Shown in pieces: positions 34,489 to 46,010 of a stretch of 64,000 nucleotides of DNA. Both the position numbers and the translations under genes were made by a program. The stretch is from Austropuccinia psidii (taxonomy: Eukaryota; Basidiomycota; Pucciniomycetes; Pucciniales; Sphaerophragmiaceae): the NCBI GenBank assembly GCA_023105745.1, contig JALGQZ010000003.1:47882196-47946195 (forward strand). Reading direction: 5' to 3'. Under the pieces are notes generated by a model. The model did no database searches. It was given only the letters and a program-made list of their open reading frames with translations, and was not told the origin of the DNA. Numbering within the stretch: the stretch's first letter is position 1; each line of letters opens with the position of its first letter.

Positions 34489-36494
34489 TGTGGTATTCCA
34501 TACCATTTTTTTTCACCAGGCTCAAGCTCATAGTACCCCAAAACAGCAGTCAATCAAGCCTACAGGCAGACTTACACTCAAATTTTACACCAAAAGGTCA
34601 ATTTTACGGCAAGAAGCTGGGTTTAACTCATAAAACCATGGCACAGGCACCAAAAGGAAGTGTATGTGTTTAAATAAATTATTCAATTTCATTATGCATA
34701 TGTAAAAAATCAAGTTACATATAGTACACTAGTTACAACAAATAAGGTACCACCCTTTAAATTACACACCCCACCCAGCCTTACACCCCTTTATAGCCAC
34801 AGGACTCATGCAGAAAGAAAAGGACACCTGCATGAATTACACAGCAACCTAGATCTCAACATAGAAAAATTACATGATGCAAAGCTCAACTCCATGGAAT
34901 TCCTCCAATTCATTTACAACACAGCTACAGGAGTACCTTATCTTATATCCACAGTAATCCCACTTGAAGCCTTAAAACAGAAACAAAATTATTTACACCA
35001 CTCATCACCTCATGCAAACCAAAGCTAGTTATAACAGGCTGCATGCAGTACACAATTTCAATTAAATCTCAACCACATGACTATGCACAGCATGTGTCAA
35101 AATCAAAAATCAAATCATCTCATAAAAACAGTAAATTCACCAGTGCAAGAAATTATCACCTGACTTCATTTTAAAGTTCAAAAAGAAGAAAAACAACCAT
35201 GACACCTGAATAAAATTACACAGCCACTTCTACCAAACCTAAAATAGGACATATGCAAAGGAGTTACAAGGTCATCATGTGATACTGCATCCACCAACAG
35301 AATATCATGTGACAGGAAAGAGGCTGTGCACAACAAAAATTCCCAGCCAAAATTGAATCACCTCATGTATGCAAGGAAAATTCAAGAATATCACATCATA
35401 ATTAGTTTACCAAAAAGACAATCATGTGATAAATGGAGGCTGTGCAGAGAGAAAATTATCACCAAACCTTAAATCACCTGACCCATGCAAGAAAGGTCCT
35501 CACCAAAAATGGAGTCACATGATGAAATCAAGAGGAATTAAGGTGGGAAAAGACAGCTCCCATGGAGGGCCCCTGGGCTCCCAAAAGGTATAAATAGAGG
35601 GGCTCTCTCCCCCAAATTTCAAAATCCCCCCTTGCAAATATATCCCATGCACATTATATCCACTGCAAAGTAGGAGCATAGGAATAATTCATCCCTCACC
35701 TGGGAGGTAGTCCAGCAAATTATAGTGAATTTACTTACCCAGTAGCTAAGCTCAGTGGAAGTATAGTGTTGAAGATTACCCAGTAGCTAAGCTCGGTGGA
35801 ATCTTATTATTATTAAAATAAAAATAAAAAATTACCCAGTACCCAAGATTAGGTTTACTACTCTAATAAAATATTTTATCCACTAAAATTAAAACAATTT
35901 ATCAAGATTTAAAATTAACTTATCTCTTTAAAAATCCAATATCAGAAGAACCTTACCTCTTATATTTAACAAATACAATTTTATCTTATTATCAACAACT
36001 CTTAAAAAAAATAACAAACCTTCCAAAAAATTATTTTACTCTATTATAACTTTACCTTAACAAAATTACCTTTATCAACACTCATCAAATTTTCCAGAAA
36101 ACCTTAAATAACACATCCTACCAAGGAATTATCACCAATAAGAAACAACTCACCTCAATTTCACTAAAAAAAAGATATTAAGATTAAAGAGACAGGTATT
36201 TCATTAAAATCTCAAATTTAACCAAAATTACTGACATTATTTTTCATATTATTTATTGAATAGGTCTGATCTGAGACTGCTGAATTTTGTCTTCTGCAGT
36301 TGTAAAGCCACTTACTAATTTTATTTTGGTTTGTGAGCTCCAAGGAAGATTTTCTTCAGTATTTCAGGAGGGGCAGGCAATACACCCTTGCCACCCTTGG
36401 TTACAGGAGTTATTAGCAATTCAAAACTAGTTACCTGTGATTTCCCCCTCCAGGTACTGCCTCATTTTAATCCCATGCAAGAGGAGTTCCCACA
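34489..36494 (+). repeat. 5' LTR of element D
   Basis: Begins TGTGGTATTCCATACC and ends GAGGAGTTCCCACA. The U3 part holds several copies of the palindromic words TCATGTGA/TCACATGA and two imperfect repeats of a GGCTGTGCA-containing unit (around 35330 and 35445). A TATA box lies at 35589. Confidence 0.9.
35589..35597 (+). promoter_or_regulatory. TATA box in the 5' LTR of element D
   Basis: TATAAATAG preceded by AAAAGG and followed by AGGGGCTCTC; an identical copy sits in the 3' LTR at 53608-53616. It is the best promoter candidate for D transcription, which would place the RNA start about 30 bp downstream. Confidence 0.75.
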
Positions 36495-36496
36495 TC

Positions 36497-36514
36497 TGGT
36501 GTCCCAACAGTGGC
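36497..36514 (+). other. Probable primer binding site of element D
   Basis: TGGTGTCCCAACAGTGGC starts two bases after the LTR end, as expected for a tRNA primer site. The tRNA was not identified. Confidence 0.6.
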
Positions 36515-36761
36515 CAGATAACCTCAACTTCAATAAAAATTAAATAAAAAAAATTCTTAACAATTCCAAGAATACTATTTTTATAACAAAAAACTGGATT
36601 CAAACAATCAAAATCAGCCAAAACCATTATCTCAAGAATCTGAATCATCAACTCACTCTGAACATTACTATTATCCACCAAAGCAAGAAACAGAACTAGG
36701 AGAGGAATCAAATAAATATTCCAATTTCCCAATTGCAACACCAAGAACCAATAAAAGGGAC

Positions 36762-39700
36762 TTGAAGGTTGTGGAGAAATTTTTCCTTGATCTCCTTGAA
36801 AGAGATAAAATCAATAACTCAACACCAAAATCAAAGGAAGAAATAAATAAATCAAAAATGGATAAACCTTCATCATCAAAATTACCTGGTAGTATTGAAG
36901 AAATCCAGGAAGAAAACTTGAATGAAGAAACTGTTGAAGGACAGGAAGAAATGTCTTCAACAGAGAGACTTCAGCAGAAGATGCTGGAAATGCAAGCAGA
37001 ATTACTAGCACTAATCAAAAAGGAAGGCAAAAATAAATCATCAAGTTATACTCCACAAAATAGTCCACTTGAAGAACAAACCACTCTTCCAAGATCATTC
37101 AGGCAGCATGGATCACCTTCACCTTATCCTAGACCCATGGCCACATCAACACCTTATACAGAACAAAGACAAAGTACCTTACCAAGAAGAGTAAACATTT
37201 CTTCCCAAATGCCAACTCCATTACATCAAGAAATTCCAAGAAACACTACTTCAATAGTGAAAATCAGAGCCAAGGATTATAATCTGTGGTTTGATGGAAA
37301 GGATGTTGAAAGATTCATAAAGAAAGTTGAAAATATTGCAGAAATTGAAGGAGCAAGTGGAGGAGACATTGCAAGACAAATAGCATTTTGGACAAAAGAT
37401 GAAGAAATCAGTTATCATATTGAAGGAATGCCAGGATATGAAACAGATGATTGGGATCAATTAAAAGTGGATATGAAAAGAAGATGGGGAACAGTCTCAC
37501 CTGAAAGAAGATACATATTATCCTCAATCACTGAATTATTCACAAAAACTCAACAAGAAGGTGGAATAAGGAACATGACTCAATACAGAAAATTCATTGG
37601 GGAATATGAAGCAATCATCACTTACCTCAAAAGATACCAATATATCCAAGGTGATATCAATCATAACCAGGAAATATTGGCCAGCCTTTCCACTAGTGTT
37701 CAAGAATCAATTTACAAAGAAACGATAAAAGACAGAGCTATGGTTCAAGCCTTGGATGGAGGTTACATCATTCCAAGATTGGATATTTTGAAATTATACA
37801 TTGAACAAGACTTGGAGGCCAAGGTACTTATTCAACAAAAGAAATCTTCTAAACCAAAACCTCCAGAAAAGAAAATAAGATTTGAGGATTAAAGCTGGGA
37901 TGAAGTTTTAAAACAAGTAAAAGAACTCACCCAAAAGATCAAAAATCCTCCACAACCAGAACCTCAGCCAAGAAATGAGGGAAAAGAATCAGTTAAAGAA
38001 GTTTTAAATCAACTTAAAAGCCTTTCAGAAGCAGTGAATCCACCAAGAAGGAACTGGAACAACAATCAAGAGCAAATATTACCTCAAAATAATCAGCCAT
38101 ATAGGCCAAGGAATCCCTTACCACCATTTTCATCTAGTTACCAACCATACATACCAGCTCAAATGGCTCCAAGACCACCATTGAAGTGTGCTTATTGCAA
38201 GGAAGAAGGACATACAGCAACTATATGCACTTACCTTGCTGAAGATCTGGACAGAAGAATTGTCAGAACTCAAGGAGCATCTTACCTCTTCCCCAACTAT
38301 CAGAGAGTACCTATGGAAGGAAATGAAAGTGCCAAAGACATAGTCAGGGCCTTTGCAAAAGAACAAGCAGAACTCAACAAGAAATTTATGGAAAAACCTA
38401 TTGTCAAAGAAAAACCAGAAGAGGAGGTTAAGCCCACTGAAAATAAATCAGAGGATAAATCAACCTCAATTGCACATGTTGAAGATTGGACAAATTGGAA
38501 ACCACCTACCATTTCCTCAGTCAATAACCCTTTTGAATCACACATTGGATTAAGACAGACAAAGCAAAGGATGGAAAGACAAGCCCGAAATCAAGAGCCA
38601 AAGAAAAAAGCAGAAATTCCAGGAGCTTACATTGAAGAAGAAAAGGAAGAAGAAAGAGTAATAATTCCCACCAAATTCCAAAATTCAAATATTCCAAAAC
38701 CAGACCAACCTGAGGAGGAAATTGAGAATATTTCCAATAAGAATGAAGATGAGGAAATTCCAAAAGAAGAAAAGAAGCTCAGAAAACCTCCAAAGAAACC
38801 AGTTGAAACCAAATTGGAAATTGACAAAATCATCAAGAAAATTATGCAACAAAAAATCAACCTTACCATTGAAGAAATCTTGAGGATGTCACCAAATTTT
38901 GTTCATAAATTACAAGAATTATCAGAAGAAGACAAGGAAAAGATTAAATCACTAAACTCAATGGATCTTCAAGAAAGACTATTAACATTTGGATTCAAAG
39001 AAATACCAAAGCCCAAGATTCATTATGCCTGTCCTTTGGGATTTATGGAAATCTTTATTGGAAAGGAAGAATATCCTATCAGAGCATTAGTGGACACTGG
39101 GGCAGAACTCAACATCATACCAGAAGAAATAGCAATCAAAGCCTCACTTACAACAAGAAATCTTAACATGAACCTTAGGGGAATTGGAGGCCATACCACT
39201 TCATTGGTTGCACTTTCAGAATTTACTCCAATCATCTTGGCTTCAGGTGAAGAAACTCTAATTCACTTCTTCATTGCAAAAGTATCTGTCCATACAGTAC
39301 TGGGAAGACCTTTCTTGGCAGACAACAATATCAGACTAGAATTTTCTCACAAACAAGGAGAAATACTGAGCTATCAAGAACCTGATGGAAGAAGATTATG
39401 CATGCCAATATGCAAACCTCAAGCACTTGGATGGCAAACTGGTCCACCTAGAGGAATGGATTTATGCAATATGGCAAAATTGGTCATAAGTAACCCAGGA
39501 AAGAAGCATAAAAATGCAAAAAGAGAAAATACCATGATCAATTTAACCCAGAAGACCCAAGAGTTATCCATATCTCCAAAAAGTGATGAATTTGGTCAAG
39601 ATTTACAAAATACCCAATGGCCAAACAACCTCAAAAGACAACTTGAAGACTAAACCTCTGAAGATGAATTACCCAACATAAGTTACAAGCCAATTAACAA

Positions 39701-40487
39701 TAATAAAGAAACATTACAAATTTTGGTGGATGGAAATGAGAATATACATGGAAACCCTTTCAAAACTAAACCAAAAAGGAAGAAAGTCAGATTTAGTGAA
39801 CATCATGAACTTTCAGATGAAGAAATTATAGATGAAATTGAAAAGGACCTCAGAATTATGGAAGAAAGAGACAAAAATTTAAAAGACACATACCATATTA
39901 ACTTCTTGGATAGACCATTGAAAAACCAAGAAGAACCTTATGAATGGCAATTGGAAAACCCTGAATTCATCCAACAACCTCCCAATGAAGATGATGAAAC
40001 AGAATCCATCTTAGAAAATGAATACAACTACATTTACCTGCCATAAATTACCTTTGAAGACCTTTATGGAGATGAAGCTCAAGAAATTTTATGTGAAGAT
40101 AAATATTTATGTCAACTTCCAGGAGCAAACTTGAACAAGATCCAATTCCTAGAACTACTAACTGAAGAGGGAATTAAAGGTAACCTTGAAAATCAATTCT
40201 GGGATGAAATATTTGAAATGGCCACACTACCAAGAAGAGGAATTTACTTTAATCAAATTTGGGCCCAATGGTACCTTGGATTGAATGGATCAACATACCA
40301 GACTGGAAGACTGAAATGGGTTGGAGATGGATATATATTCATTGATGAAGACTTATGGTGGTCAGAATTTCCATCAAAACCAGAAATTGAGGAAAGAAAT
40401 AACTTTGTGGAAGCCCTCAAAGACCTTATTTTGGCCAGATTGCTCAACAGACACTCACCTTTCCCACTTGGGGGAGCTCAACTTTGA
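36762..40487 (+). pseudogene. gag-protease polyprotein of element D, one frame with three TAA codons
   Basis: Frames 36762-37892, 38034-39653, 39723-40046 and 40131-40487 are all in the same phase and the gaps between them are open except for TAA at 37890, 39651 and 40044. The first part has an N-terminal coiled coil and a capsid-like domain (YNLWFDGKDVERFIKKVE; KVDMKRRWGTVSPERR). The second has a CCHC zinc knuckle CAYCKEEGHTATIC (38187-38228) and an aspartic protease active site LVDTGAELN (DTG at 39093-39101). The third is acidic. The fourth starts a FLELLTEEGI domain repeated in the ORF at 41368. Stops may be nonsense mutations (GAA to TAA would fit the context) or recoded. Confidence 0.82.
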
Positions 40488-40582
40488 ATAAAACCAACAA
40501 AATCAAGATTTTTTTCTAAAATGTATCAGTATCATCCATACATTGTATCATTAGTTTATTTTTTTCCATTTTCCTCTCACAG

Positions 40583-40611
40583 GGCAGTGACTTCCTGCCT
40601 CAACAAGGAAG
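40583..40611 (+). ncRNA. Class I pseudoknot candidate, copy 1
   Basis: Stem 1 GGCAG (40583-40587) with CTGCC (40595-40599). Loop TGACTTC contains CTTC, which pairs with GAAG at 40608-40611. It lies between the gag-protease frame and the ORF at 40652. The loop pairing differs from the other copies in a compensatory manner (CTTC/GAAG instead of CCTC/GAGG). Confidence 0.5.
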
Positions 40612-40651
40612 AAATTTATCAATAAAGTATTTCTTAAAAAAAAATATATCA

Positions 40652-40999
40652 ATGACTTCCACCATGCCCAATTCACCAAATTTTGGATCCTATGGGGAAG
40701 AATTAATAAAAGAAGATCAAATTAATAATGAATATTCAATTTTGGAAGCTGAAGATTATGATTTCAATAAAGAGAACCTTTGGCACTTTAAGAATACTTC
40801 ATCAATATCAAGAAGTCAAGAAATTGAAGAAATCAAGGAATTGCTGAAAAGCTTGGAGATTTCTGACAAAACCAATGAACAAATTACTCAAGAATTAATG
40901 GACCAATTAAAGTTCAAACCATCAAAGCCCATCTTGAAGACACATAACAGCTCTAATAATCAAAAAGCAAATAAAATAGTCAGATTTCAACTCAATTAA
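40652..40999 (+). CDS. Accessory ORF 1 of element D, unknown
   Basis: 115 residues, acidic N-terminus and Lys-rich C-terminus. It contains a probable coiled coil (EIEEIKELLKSLEIS) and ends KANKIVRFQLN, similar to the KKVRFSE and KKIRFED segments in the gag-protease frame. The start is ATG 40652, 40 bp after class I pseudoknot copy 1. It is in a different phase from gag-protease, so it needs its own initiation or splicing. Not a known retrotransposon domain to me. Confidence 0.5.
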   Translation: MTSTMPNSPNFGSYGEELIKEDQINNEYSILEAEDYDFNKENLWHFKNTSSISRSQEIEEIKELLKSLEISDKTNEQITQELMDQLKFKPSKPILKTHNSSNNQKANKIVRFQLN

Positions 41000-41003
41000 T
41001 CAC

Positions 41004-41232
41004 AAGGCAGTGACCTCCTGCCTTATCAAAGAGGAAAATAATTTCTTATCAACTCCAATCAATAATTTCACTCACCTAAAAAAAAGAAACCACAATTAAT
41101 CATAAGCATCACTAGGCAGTGACCTCCTGCCTTATCAAAGAGGAAAATCATTTCTTAGAAATAAAAATCACCATTTCCATTCACCAAAACCCAATCATCA
41201 TTAGGCAGTGACCTCCTGCCTTATCAAAGAGG
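41004..41232 (+). ncRNA. Class I pseudoknot candidates, copies 2-4
   Basis: Three copies of AGGCAG-TGACCTC-CTGCCT. Copy 2: stem 41004-41010/41018-41024, loop CCTC 41014-41017 with GAGG 41031-41034. Copy 3: 41114-41119/41127-41132, CCTC 41123-41126 with GAGG 41140-41143. Copy 4: 41203-41208/41216-41221, CCTC 41212-41215 with GAGG 41229-41232. They are about 90-110 bp apart, separated by less conserved AT-rich sequence, and fill the gap between accessory ORFs 1 and 2. Confidence 0.6.
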
Positions 41233-41367
41233 AATATCCAATTCTTACCCAAAATTACCATCCAAAATACATTAAACCTACCCTCAAACTATTTGGATAA
41301 ATAAACTTAATAACATTTTCAAATCTTATTACCTTTTGACACTTTCAAACCCACCAAATCCTTCAAA

Positions 41368-42054
41368 ATGGAATCATGGCCATTACTTGAAGAAGATCCC
41401 TGGTCAATGAACAAAGATATCAGCTGGATAGAAGAAAAAGAATTCTGGGACAATTACATTAATCCAAAAGAAATTGATGAAAATCCTGACTGGTTCTTGA
41501 AAATAAAACCAGAACCCTGTCCTGATATTTTCACCATAGTCCTTCCATACATTGAGTTTGAGGACATTTTTGAAAAAGAAAACTCACCATCAAAAACTGT
41601 GATTCCACATCCATGGGAAGAATTACCTGGATTCAACCTTACAAAATATGAATTCCTGGAACTACTGACCTGGGATGGAATTGATGGAAACCTTGAGAAT
41701 CCATACTGGAATGAAACATTTCACATGGATGAACACCTCAGAAAATCACTATTTTGGAGGACCTGGGAATGCCAAAACTGGTTCAACCTCCAGGATTTTG
41801 AAATAAAAAATGGAAAAATAAGCAAGACCTCAGGAGGATATACTGTAAATAATACCAAATGGGATTTTCACTGGGAGGAAACCCTTATACCAACAATATT
41901 CACCTTGAGAGTGGGTGCAACTAAATTGAATAAGGAAGAATGGAATTCTTTCTTTAAGGAATACTTGTTTAGAAGTCTGAAAAGAAAAAAATGCAGGGGA
42001 GGAAATTTTATCAAGAATGAATTAGTGAATAAAATACTTGATCAAGGGAACTAA
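41368..42054 (+). CDS. Accessory ORF 2 of element D, with a domain duplicated from upstream
   Basis: 228 residues from ATG 41368, rich in Trp, Glu and Lys. The segment KYEFLELLTWDGIDGNLEN followed by WNETFHM matches KIQFLELLTEEGIKGNLEN followed by WDEIFEM in the frame at 40131-40487, so the two are duplicated copies of one domain. The C-terminus is basic (RSLKRKKCRGG). It lies in a third reading phase, after three class I pseudoknots. I know no retrotransposon family with this domain and cannot assign a function. Confidence 0.6.
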   Translation: MESWPLLEEDPWSMNKDISWIEEKEFWDNYINPKEIDENPDWFLKIKPEPCPDIFTIVLPYIEFEDIFEKENSPSKTVIPHPWEELPGFNLTKYEFLELLTWDGIDGNLENPYWNETFHMDEHLRKSLFWRTWECQNWFNLQDFEIKNGKISKTSGGYTVNNTKWDFHWEETLIPTIFTLRVGATKLNKEEWNSFFKEYLFRSLKRKKCRGGNFIKNELVNKILDQGN

Positions 42055-43426
42055 TTAAAATAAATCTCACCTGCTAAGTCCTCAATTCTTTGATTTATCA
42101 TCCATCCCATTTCCATTGATATTATTATTATTTATTTCCTCAAATTTTTATTTTTTATTTCTTACCATTATTTTATCTTTTCACTTTACAATTTGAATTT
42201 TCCTTCATACTAAAAAAAAAAAAAAAGAAAAAAAGAAAAAAGAAAGAAGCAAAATCAAATATTAAGAATTTAGAAATAAGCTTGAAATAATATAAGCTTA
42301 AAAGGAAGAAATAAAATATAAACTTAATTGATATTGAAGAATTTTTTATATTTTTCTCAAGATAAAAAAAAAAGAACAATAATCAACCCTGATTCTGAAA
42401 ATAAAAAGCACAATTAGTTTCAGCTTAATTCATATTAGTAGATGATAACTATAAAGGAAAAAATATCTTACATGATATCAAAATTCTATTTTATTATTTT
42501 AAAACTTCATGACTTATTCTATCTCATTTCTATTTTTTACCAATTAAAAAAAAATTAACAAAATAAAAAATTACATTACCTTTGAAAAATTTATTTTTTG
42601 AAACAGGATATGTGAGAGAGCTAGTATTTACAAAAAGCTTCAATCACTTATTCTTCAGATAATTGTTTTATAAATATATAAGTCTCACCAAAAAGATAAT
42701 AATATGAACATTTTGCAAATATAGCATATACTTAGAGTAATATCCTAAATAATAAAATACAGACCATAACTTCAGTATGATGCTTATCAGTTAATTCTAT
42801 TATTTATTATTATACTACTTTATTATTTGCTTAGCTTATCATTCCAGTACTTGATTAGTTTCACTTTTTTATTTTTTTTTTATTATTTTGTCATAAGCTA
42901 AAGTATTTCCTGATACAGCTTACCAAACAGCTTCCTTGGGTCTCTATATGCTGATTACTCAGAGCTCATAGAAAGAGAACATTTTTATATATATATCTTT
43001 TATCTTGAATAACTAATATAATTTACCAGCTCATCTTCCTGATTACAAAGCTCAGTGTTGGAACTTACCTTTAAAAAATTTAAAAGTTCTTTTCACTCGC
43101 TTAAAAGTTCATTTGGAGCTCACTTTAATGCTCTGGCTCTTTTAATTTTTTATTACTTATCTTTTACTTTCAGCACACGTTACATAAATCGTGGAATAAT
43201 AGCGGTAAGCTAGTCCTGGCTGAAGTCCAGCACATCAAATAATAATGGACAAGAGTTATATCTTGTAAAAAAGTGATAAAAAAGTATTAATACAACTATA
43301 AGGAATAAAAGTATAAAACAATAAAATAAAAAAATATATAATACATATATAAGGAAAATCAGGCCTGTGAATTAGTAATTCTCGCATCAAGATAAAATAA
43401 GGATAAAAGGCAAAGAGTTAACTAAC
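42055..43426. other. AT-rich noncoding block in element D
   Basis: Homopolymer A and T runs and no coding signal. The minus-strand frame at 42173-42379 is low-complexity Phe/Lys. Nothing else is seen. Confidence 0.5.
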
Positions 43427-45540
43427 CTAGAATAATCGACAAGATGTAATGGCACATCCGGTGGAGTCGCGAGGTTGAAGAAAATAACGATGGTTTTGTT
43501 TTGGGGAAACAGGACTAGTCTTCAGGGCTTTAACGTAAGGAGAGGTGCAAGTCTCATTTCCTAGGAAGTAATTGAGTGGATCTGCAACAAAGAGTTGTGG
43601 ATCGTAACTCCCTTCAATGAAAGCATAAAAATTCATGGCTGCTTCGGGAACACCTTCTGAGGAGGGAGATGGAGATGAAGACCTCGATAGAGTTGCAAGG
43701 GCGGGTGGGGATGGTGGAGCTGCATAAAAATTATTGGCCCAGCTCCAAAGTCCCATGTTTGTGGAAGGAGAGGAAGGGTAACCAAATAAGAGTTCCTTTA
43801 GCTCTTTGTCAGAGAAAACGTTTATGAAATCAGAATACCCAGACCCATAGCAACAATAACCTGAGCTCATTCTGGCAAGAGACAAGCAATAACTCAATTA
43901 TCAGCAAAAAAAATATACCTATATGATATAAAAAATAAGTAATAATGACTTGGCAGACCTAATAATTGATAAAACACGAAGTAGAGAAAATATGTGTCAA
44001 AGTATTGAATGGAGGGATTTGGTTTTTTTTCAAGGTCGCATCCCAGCTATTTATAGTTGTGGCCCAAAACCCTTGGAAGCTTTAGTTCCTACCTATAACT
44101 ACACTAAAAAAATGGATATACAAAGGATATCAAACATCAATTCTCTAGCATAGCCCTCATGTCCAGGAGAACTAATGCATGAATTAGTGGAGCTAAGGCC
44201 TATTGATAATTTATTTTTAACGTCAGAAGCGAATACCTTATATTTTTTTTACAAATCCTAAATAAGAACCCAGGTATGATTCTATTGGATGGAGAGGGAA
44301 GCAAGCGGTGTGAATAAATGAGTAGAAGGGGGACAGGGAATGGAATTAGAACCTAACAAATAAAGGAAGAACAAAGTTTTGACTAGAACCTTACGTTTGC
44401 TAAATAGAAGGCATCGGTGCAGTTGAGATCACGGATTAGAAGCTGCTGTGATATAAAGCCAAAAACTTAATATCAAAGAAATAACACAAACAAAGACACA
44501 AGGGGAAAACTACAATAAGTCAGGCATGAAAGTATAGACTCACTGAGGGCTATGCAGCAGGTAGACGCCGCCACAACATAAGACTCTTCACAGAAGAAAA
44601 GGAAGCGATAGATTAGTCAGACAAATTAGATCCTAAGAGTTAAATAAAACAGGAATACCTTGTGAAGATAAGTTGGACCCAAAGTCTCCTCCTAGCCGAG
44701 CGTATTGAATGAAAATCCTTTCGCCTTTGGTTGATGAAAGCAAAAATTACAAGACAATCAACCAACGGCCAACTGCAAGTCCTAAGTAATCAGTAGCTTA
44801 CCTTACTTAAGATCATAGCAAGATCTCGGAAGCAACATTTAAGTCAGGAAAAGTACTGGAAATTTTGCCGAGGTCATTACAATTTCAGTAGCCTACTAGT
44901 TGAAAGGGTGTTCTTTACTGCGTATTGCTGCTGCTGTGGCTTGCTTTGAAAACCTGCAGGGAGTATAGCAAGCACCTGTTGAGAAAAGATAAATACGTAA
45001 GATCAATATAACAAAACAGATAGACTTAGTGTGACAGCTGCATATTGTGCTAAATACAAAACCACTCACTAACTCCCTCAAAACGACAAGTACGGTAGCT
45101 AGTGGGTTTAGCCCGGGAATGGATCCTACAAGCCACTACTAGCAGTCAATCGGGTTAGGATCACACCGGAGATTTAGTGAAAGCTTAATAGGGACTAAAA
45201 CCTCACCGAAGAGTACTTTTTCCAAAGGTTATGATCAACTTGTAGAGTCTGGAAGCCAGCCCTGGGTTGTATCAATTAAAAACAACCCAACCAGATCCAA
45301 TTGCGAGAACTGGGAGGGCAGTTCAGCTGAAACACATGATGTTTTGACATCCATTGAGCCAAAAGCTGCCAACCCGAAGCTGGTTAAAAAGTTTGAACGA
45401 CAAATAAACCAAAGAAAAGAATACCAGCAGTGGTTCAAAGTACGAGGAGGTGCTTTTCAAGGAGAATATAGACAAAATAAACTCACCCGATCAACTTTCC
45501 AGCACTGTAAAGGGTGTTGGAGCATCCATAAACAATAACC
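43427..45540 (-). CDS. Probable spliced gene on the opposite strand inside element D, unknown product
   Basis: The largest frame (43897-43427) codes SSGYCCYGSGYSDFINV onward and follows a good acceptor CTTGCCAG just before AATGAGC, so it is probably a last exon; it ends CAITSCRLF at TAG. Upstream on the minus strand, acceptor-donor pairs flank short blocks. One is TTTTCTCAACAG before VLAILPAGFQSKPQQQQYAV (near 44980-44880); others have a GTGAGT donor near 44542, a GTATTC donor near 44660 and a GTGAGT donor near 45070. Base composition is less AT-rich than the surroundings. It could be a captured host gene, a regulator on the antisense strand, or an embedded transposon gene. Exons are not fully resolved. 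Confidence 0.4.
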
Positions 45541-46010
45541 AAGCCTACTCAAAGCTACACAAAGAGTTAAGGGACCGACCAGCCGAGTTCAAACCATGTG
45601 AAGAGGTCTAGAGCATGTCAAAGGTGCTTTCAAAGGAACTACATATAATTAAAACATAAAACAAAAAAATAATAATAAAAATAAATAAATCAATAAGTAA
45701 TAAAAAGAATTAAAAAATTTAGAGGTCTTTGCAAGTAAGAAACAGTCACCCGAACTGTTTTAAAGCTTCAATTAAGGTGTAATAACACCCATTAAAGCTA
45801 CAACAGCCCACCCAAAAGGCCTCTGAGGGTACTTAGGGGCTGAGATTCCCCTATGGAGTAACAAAATATACTGCACTGAGGCAGTTTAACAGACATTCCA
45901 GTAGAGAAGAACACACCACACACGGGGTGCAATGCACAATAAAGTGCTTTACAAAACAATAAACAAACCTAGCTGCAGCACCTGAAAGGGTGTTGAAAAA
46001 AAAAAAAAAA
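45541..46010. other. Spacer before the pseudoknot array
   Basis: No coding signal on the plus strand. GGGGCTGAGATTCCCC near 45836-45851 could form a hairpin. A run of 17 A precedes the first class II repeat. Confidence 0.35.

Noticed and set aside
45090..45200. Possible tRNA-like or structured RNA in the GC-richer block of element D
   Set aside because: No T-loop consensus or acceptor stem could be matched; the block is better explained as exons of the opposite-strand gene.
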